Shown in pieces: positions 59,775 to 64,000 of a stretch of DNA of 64,000 nt. Where the stretch lies: contig NZ_CP046582.1 of assembly GCF_018141005.1 (NCBI RefSeq), positions 2,728,001-2,792,000 of the forward strand, in the 5' to 3' direction. This stretch comes from Erwinia sp. E602 (GTDB taxonomy: Bacteria > Pseudomonadota > Gammaproteobacteria > Enterobacterales > Enterobacteriaceae). The notes beneath the pieces are model-generated. The model had not been told where the DNA came from. It worked only from the letters and a program-made list of their open reading frames with translations, and did not search any database. Position numbers and translations under genes: made by a program. Position 1 is the first letter of the stretch. The number at the start of each line of letters is the position of its first letter.

Positions 59775-60419
59775 TCAGAAACCGAGACTGTCCAGCAGGT
59801 CATCAACCTGATCCTGGTTCGCCACCACGTTTGGTGCGGCGGCGTTAATCTGCGGGCCGTTCAGCAGATTATCATTCTCACGTTTCGCACGTGCGTTAGG
59901 CTCCGGCATGTTCTCCAGTAACACCATCAGCAGCTGGCGCTCAATCTCCTGGATCACGTCCATCATGCGTTTGATCACCTGCCCGGTGAGATCCTGGAAA
60001 TCCTGCGCCATCATAATTTCCAGCAGCTGCGCGTTGGTAAAGGCAGTATGCTGCGGCACAGAATCAAGATACCCACGGGTATCCGTAACCAGAGCGCGAG
60101 CATCCGCAAGTTCAACAGGATGTTCAAACCACTCATCCCAGCGCCCTTTCAGTGCTTTCGCTTCACTCTCCAGCTGAGACTGGCGTGGCTGAGCGGCCTC
60201 CACGCAGTTCAGCGCACGTTCGGCCGCCTGCGCGGTCATCTGTACCACATAATCCAGGCGGTCACGGGCATCCGGAATAGCCTCCGCCGCTTCGGCGATT
60301 GCCTGATCCAGACCCAGCTCTCGCAGACTGTCGCGCAGCATCCGCGTCAGTGAACCTATTTTGGAGATAATGTCCTGCGCCGAAGCAGCATCAACATTTG
60401 GTTGCGGAAAAGTGCTCAT
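59775..60419 (-). CDS. cheZ: CheY-P phosphatase CheZ
   Basis: CheZ removes the phosphate from CheY and so ends the tumble signal. The 214-residue helical protein (E. coli length) has the catalytic region [19 protein letters not shown]. The C-terminal CheY-binding peptide is [12 protein letters not shown]. It lies 9 bases after cheY. Confidence 0.96.
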   Translation of the reverse strand: MSTFPQPNVDAASAQDIISKIGSLTRMLRDSLRELGLDQAIAEAAEAIPDARDRLDYVVQMTAQAAERALNCVEAAQPRQSQLESEAKALKGRWDEWFEHPVELADARALVTDTRGYLDSVPQHTAFTNAQLLEIMMAQDFQDLTGQVIKRMMDVIQEIERQLLMVLLENMPEPNARAKRENDNLLNGPQINAAAPNVVANQDQVDDLLDSLGF

Positions 60420-60428
60420 CTCGGCTCC

Positions 60429-60818
60429 TTACATACCCAGCTTTTCGAAGATCTTACCCAGTTTCTCTTCCAGCGTCGCCGCGGTGAACGGTTTCACAAC
60501 GTAACCACTGGCGCCCGCCTGGGCAGCTGCAATAATGTTCTCTTTCTTCGCTTCCGCGGTGACCATCAGTACCGGCAACGACGACAGGGTCGCATCGGCG
60601 CGCACCGCCTGCAGCAGCTGCAGGCCATCCATGTTCGGCATATTCCAGTCGGAGATGACGAAGTCAAAACCGCCGGTGCGCAGCTTGTTCAGCGCGTCCT
60701 GGCCATCTTCTGCCTCTTCAACGTTGTTAAAACCCAGTTCCTTCAGCAGGTTACGGACGATACGACGCATCGTGTTGAAATCGTCGACCACCAGAAACCG
60801 CATATTCTTATCTGCCAT
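60429..60818 (-). CDS. cheY: Chemotaxis response regulator CheY
   Basis: CheY-P binds the flagellar switch. From the ATG at 60818 the 129-residue protein (E. coli length) has Asp12, Asp13 and the phospho-acceptor Asp57 in [12 protein letters not shown]. The switch residues are in [10 protein letters not shown] and [13 protein letters not shown]. The in-frame start at 60845 adds nine residues not seen in homologues. Confidence 0.97.
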   Translation of the reverse strand: MADKNMRFLVVDDFNTMRRIVRNLLKELGFNNVEEAEDGQDALNKLRTGGFDFVISDWNMPNMDGLQLLQAVRADATLSSLPVLMVTAEAKKENIIAAAQAGASGYVVKPFTAATLEEKLGKIFEKLGM

Positions 60819-60854
60819 ACCTACTCCTGTTTGCAACAGCCCCACGGGACCGCA

Positions 60855-61904
60855 TCAGATACGTAATGCCTGTCCGGCGCTAATTTTTGCCAGCATATGC
60901 TGGCTGATTTGGTGGAGATCCACCACTTCACTGGCTCCCCCGAGGGCGATTGCCTCTCGCGGCATGCCAAATACCACACAGCTCGCTTCGTTCTGGGCGA
61001 TGGTCCAGGCGCCGGCTTTACTCATCGCCAGCAGCCCTGCAGCACCGTCGTTGCCCATGCCGGTGAGGATCACGCCTACGGCGTTCCGTCCGGCGAACTG
61101 CGCCACTGAGTTAAACAACACATCGACCGACGGCTTGTGACGATTGACCGGCGGTCCGTCATTCAGTTTGATCTGGTAGTTCGCGCCGCTGCGCGCCAGC
61201 TCCATATGCATGGCACCCGGTGCGATGTAGGCATGACCTGGCAGGACACGCTCACCGTCTTCCGCCTCTTTCACCGTAATCTGGCACAGCTTGTTCAGCC
61301 GCTCGGCGAACGACTTGGTGAAGCCGGGCGGCATATGCTGGGTGATCAGCAGCGCCGGGCTGGTCGGCGGCAGCGGCTGCAGCACGTGGCGAATCGCCTC
61401 CGTGCCGCCGGTGGAGGCACCGATGGCGATCAGCTTTTCACTACTGAGCAGCGGCCCGGCCTTCAGCATGACCGGCGCGGGCAGCGGGCTGCGGGTATGC
61501 AGCCGCGCACGCGAGGCGGCACGCACCTTATCGCCAATCATCTGGCTGTAGGCCAGCATCCCTTCGCGGATCCCCAGCGATGGCTTGGTGACAAAGTCCA
61601 CCGCGCCCAGCTCCAGCGCCCTGAGGGTGATCTCCGACCCTTTACCGGTCAGCGAAGAGACCATCACCACCGGCATCGGCCGCAGGCGCATCAGCTTTTC
61701 CAGAAAATCGAGGCCATCCATGCGCGGCATCTCAACGTCGAGCGTCAGCACGTCCGGGTTGTATTGTTTGATCAGGTCACGGGCGACCAGCGGGTCCGGG
61801 GCGGTGGCCACCATTTCCATATCGCTGTGGCTGTTGATGATCTCGGTCATCAGCTGACGCATCAGCGACGAGTCATCAACGCATAACACTCTGATTTTAC
61901 TCAT
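60855..61904 (-). CDS. cheB: Chemotaxis methylesterase/deamidase CheB
   Basis: CheB-P removes methyl groups from receptors during adaptation. The 349-residue protein joins a receiver domain (residues ~4-120, phospho-acceptor in [12 protein letters not shown]) to the esterase domain. The esterase triad is visible in [12 protein letters not shown] (Ser), ITQHMPPGF (His) and [11 protein letters not shown] (Asp). The start overlaps the cheR stop. Confidence 0.97.
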   Translation of the reverse strand: MSKIRVLCVDDSSLMRQLMTEIINSHSDMEMVATAPDPLVARDLIKQYNPDVLTLDVEMPRMDGLDFLEKLMRLRPMPVVMVSSLTGKGSEITLRALELGAVDFVTKPSLGIREGMLAYSQMIGDKVRAASRARLHTRSPLPAPVMLKAGPLLSSEKLIAIGASTGGTEAIRHVLQPLPPTSPALLITQHMPPGFTKSFAERLNKLCQITVKEAEDGERVLPGHAYIAPGAMHMELARSGANYQIKLNDGPPVNRHKPSVDVLFNSVAQFAGRNAVGVILTGMGNDGAAGLLAMSKAGAWTIAQNEASCVVFGMPREAIALGGASEVVDLHQISQHMLAKISAGQALRI

Positions 61905-62776
61905 TACCTTTCCTTAGTCAGTCCATAGACTGTCTGACCCCGCAGATAGAACTCGCGGCTGATCTGACTGAAGTTCTCTGAATGACCGGCGAACAGTAGG
62001 CCCCCGGGTTTCAGCAGCGGTACAAAGCGCCGTAAAATCTTCTCCTGGGTTTCTTTATCGAAGTAGATCATCACGTTGCGACAAAAAATAGCGTCAAACG
62101 GTCCCGGCAGCGTCCATTCGTTGGCCAGCAGGTTGAGCTGCATAAAGTTGACCATACTGGCCAGCTCCGGGCGCACCCGTACTTTGCCCTCGTGCGGGCC
62201 GGTGCCGCGCAGGAAGAAGCGCTGTAGCTGCGAGGGCGAGAGCGTACGCAGCTCCTCCTGGCGGTAGACGCCGGCCAGCGCGGTCTCCAGTACCTGGGTG
62301 TCGATATCGCTGGCGGTGACCTGAAATTTCCCCGGCCCGCTGCCCAGCGTTTCCGCCAGCGTCATGGCGATCGAGTAAGGCTCTTCGCCGGTCGACGCCG
62401 CGGCACACCAGACGTTAAAGCTGCCGCTGCGGCGTTTAGCGTGCTCGGCCAGCAGCGGAAAATGGTGCGCCTCGCGGAAAAAGGCGGTCAGGTTGGTGGT
62501 CAGCGCATTGATAAACGCCTGCCACTCCGCGCTGTTCTGCTCGCTCTCAAGCAACGCCAGATAGCGGCCAAAATCGTCAAGGCCAAGGGTGCGCAGGCGG
62601 CGCACCAGACGGTTATAAACCATTTCCCGCTTGTGATCGGCGAGAACGATGCCGGCTCGCTGATAGATCAACTGACTGATACGCTTAAAATGCGTATCGG
62701 ATAACGGCAGCCGCTGAACCATCTGGGTCAGCAGCGTGGCGGTTTCCTGTGGAGCCAACAGCGGCGATTTCTTCAC
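61904..62776 (-). CDS. cheR: Chemotaxis receptor methyltransferase CheR
   Basis: CheR methylates receptor glutamates with SAM. The 290-residue protein has an N-terminal helical domain that contacts the substrate helices. The methyltransferase domain contains [36 protein letters not shown] and [12 protein letters not shown]. Length is close to E. coli CheR (286). It starts directly after the receptor gene, whose stop lies at 62777. Confidence 0.97.
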   Translation of the reverse strand: MKKSPLLAPQETATLLTQMVQRLPLSDTHFKRISQLIYQRAGIVLADHKREMVYNRLVRRLRTLGLDDFGRYLALLESEQNSAEWQAFINALTTNLTAFFREAHHFPLLAEHAKRRSGSFNVWCAAASTGEEPYSIAMTLAETLGSGPGKFQVTASDIDTQVLETALAGVYRQEELRTLSPSQLQRFFLRGTGPHEGKVRVRPELASMVNFMQLNLLANEWTLPGPFDAIFCRNVMIYFDKETQEKILRRFVPLLKPGGLLFAGHSENFSQISREFYLRGQTVYGLTKER

Positions 62777-64000
62777 TTAAAAGGTTTCCCAGTTATCGTC
62801 CGAGGCCGAAGCCGGGGCTGCCAGCGCCTTACGCGGCGCGGCCGCCGGTGCGGCGTGCGGCCGCTGCTGCAGCACGCCGCTCAGCACCGGTTTCTTGATG
62901 CGGAACACCGCCACCGCCTGGGTCAGGCGGCTGGCCTGGTCTTCCAGCGACGCCGCGGCAGAGGCGGACTCCTCCACCAGCGAGGCGTTCTGCTGGGTCA
63001 CCCGGTCCATCTCGGTCACCGCGGTGCCCACCTGGTCGATGCCGCGGCTCTGCTCGTCGGAGGCCGAAGCGATCTCACCCATAATATCGGTGACGCGGGT
63101 CACCGCGTTGACGATGTCGTTCATGGTTTCACCGGCGCTCTCCACCAGCACCGAGCCGGTATCCACGCGCGCCACAGAGTCTTCGATCAGCCCCTTAATC
63201 TCTTTTGCCGCCTGGGCGCTGCGCTGCGCCAGGTTACGCACTTCGCCGGCCACCACCGCAAAGCCGCGGCCCTGCTCGCCGGCGCGCGCCGCTTCCACCG
63301 CCGCGTTCAGCGCCAGAATGTTGGTCTGGAAGGCGATGCCGTCGATCACGCTGGTGATATCGGCGATCTTCTTCGAGCTGCCGGCGATGTCGTTCATGGT
63401 CTTCACCACGCCGTCCACCACCCGGCCGCCCTTCTGCGCGGTTTCCGAGGCGTTTTTCGCCAGCACCGACGCCTGACGGGCGTTATCGGCGTTCTGCTTC
63501 ACGGTGGCGGTCAGCTGCTCCATGCTGGCGGCGGTCTGCTCCAGCGAGGCGGCCTGCTGTTCGGTACGCGCCGACAGGTCGTTATTACCGGCGGCGATTT
63601 CGCTGGCGCCGGTGTAGATGGCGTCCGACCCGTCGCGCACCACGCTGACGGTTTTCACCAGCTCCTGCTGCATATGCTGCAGGCTGGCGGCCAGCTGGGC
63701 CATCTCATTCCTGCCTTCGGTGTCAATGTCGCGGGTCAGATCGCCGCTGGCGATATGACGAATGTGTTCAATGCTCTCTTTCAGCGGGCGCAGCAGGATT
63801 TTATGCATCCCTGACCAGGCCACTACCACCAGGCCTACCGACAGCAGCAGCACGATGGCCAGCACCCAGATTGCCTGCTCGTAGGCGCGCTCGTTTTGCG
63901 CCGAACCGGCCGCCAGCAGCGCGTCAGAGTTCTTCAGCCAGGCGTTGTAGGCCTCTTCGAAACCGTTCTGGTAGCCCTGCGTTGGCTGATCGACAAAGCC
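62777..64000 (-). CDS. Methyl-accepting chemotaxis protein (5' end outside window)
   Basis: The frame is open to the window edge; about 407 residues are visible. They comprise the last part of the periplasmic ligand-binding domain ([20 protein letters not shown]), the second membrane helix ([20 protein letters not shown]), a HAMP domain and the long signalling coiled coil. The hairpin tip is [20 protein letters not shown] in part, with [17 protein letters not shown]. The C-terminal pentapeptide NWETF is the CheR/CheB docking site of high-abundance Tar/Tsr-type receptors. The ligand cannot be told from this portion. Its place before cheR matches the tar/tap position in E. coli. Confidence 0.95.
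   Translation of the reverse strand, partial: GFVDQPTQGYQNGFEEAYNAWLKNSDALLAAGSAQNERAYEQAIWVLAIVLLLSVGLVVVAWSGMHKILLRPLKESIEHIRHIASGDLTRDIDTEGRNEMAQLAASLQHMQQELVKTVSVVRDGSDAIYTGASEIAAGNNDLSARTEQQAASLEQTAASMEQLTATVKQNADNARQASVLAKNASETAQKGGRVVDGVVKTMNDIAGSSKKIADITSVIDGIAFQTNILALNAAVEAARAGEQGRGFAVVAGEVRNLAQRSAQAAKEIKGLIEDSVARVDTGSVLVESAGETMNDIVNAVTRVTDIMGEIASASDEQSRGIDQVGTAVTEMDRVTQQNASLVEESASAAASLEDQASRLTQAVAVFRIKKPVLSGVLQQRPHAAPAAAPRKALAAPASASDDNWETF

Overview
The window is a 64 kb stretch of enterobacterial core chromosome. Gene content and order follow the Escherichia coli 40-42 minute region closely (yobH, yebQ, htpX, prc, proQ, msrC, letAB, rsmF ... copCD, holE, exoX, ptrB, purT, eda, zwf, hexR, pykA, lpxM, mepM, znuACB, ruvBAC, yebC, nudB, aspS, cmoAB, cutC, argS, flhEAB, cheZYBR). 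It differs from E. coli in ways that suggest a G+C-rich member of the Erwiniaceae (Erwinia/Pantoea-like). edd is missing between zwf and eda, kdgR is missing between yobH and yebQ, a nitrilase-family gene sits between holE and exoX, and an orphan YjbE/GfcA-like gene sits beside pykA. The genus assignment is inference from synteny, not a database match. No phage, insertion sequence, CRISPR array, tRNA or rRNA was recognised.

Layout. 1-12 kb: a truncated metallo-beta-lactamase-fold gene, yebO, yobH, the YebQ exporter, the envelope quality-control genes htpX and prc, proQ, msrC and the lipid-transport pair letA-letB. 12-18.5 kb: rsmF, then an accessory slot. The slot holds a decayed tandem repeat, a DUF3811-like gene, an AI-2E family permease, a complete hok/mok/sok-type toxin locus, a small membrane protein, SOS-controlled umuDC and a frameshifted hicB remnant. 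It ends at a well conserved SdsR small-RNA gene. 18.8-26.6 kb: copper-related copC-copD-yebY, holE, a nitrilase, exoX, ptrB, yebE, a TIM-barrel isomerase and yebG. 26.7-33 kb: purT and central carbon metabolism (eda, zwf, hexR, pykA) with candidate HexR operators. 33-40 kb: a YjbE/GfcA-like gene with an RcsAB-type box, mdfA, lpxM, mepM and the zinc importer znuA/znuCB around a Zur box. 40-46 kb: ruvAB, ruvC-yebC and aspS-nudB. 46-54 kb: yecD-yecE, yecN, cmoAB, an unknown secreted protein, cutC, a MalY/PatB-type lyase and yecM. 54-64 kb: argS, flhBAE and the chemotaxis operon running into a truncated receptor gene.

Shared regulation can be read from the DNA. LexA-type boxes precede umuDC, yebG and ruvAB, so three separate SOS units lie in the window; the ruvAB box is also the hairpin of the ruvC-side terminator. 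Purine (PurR), zinc (Zur), carbon (HexR), capsule/envelope stress (Rcs) and possible heat-shock (sigma-32) sites lie in front of the expected genes. The least ordinary parts are the rsmF-sdsR slot, the dual-use ruv element and the edd-less zwf-eda arrangement. I found no convincing wholly new multi-gene system.
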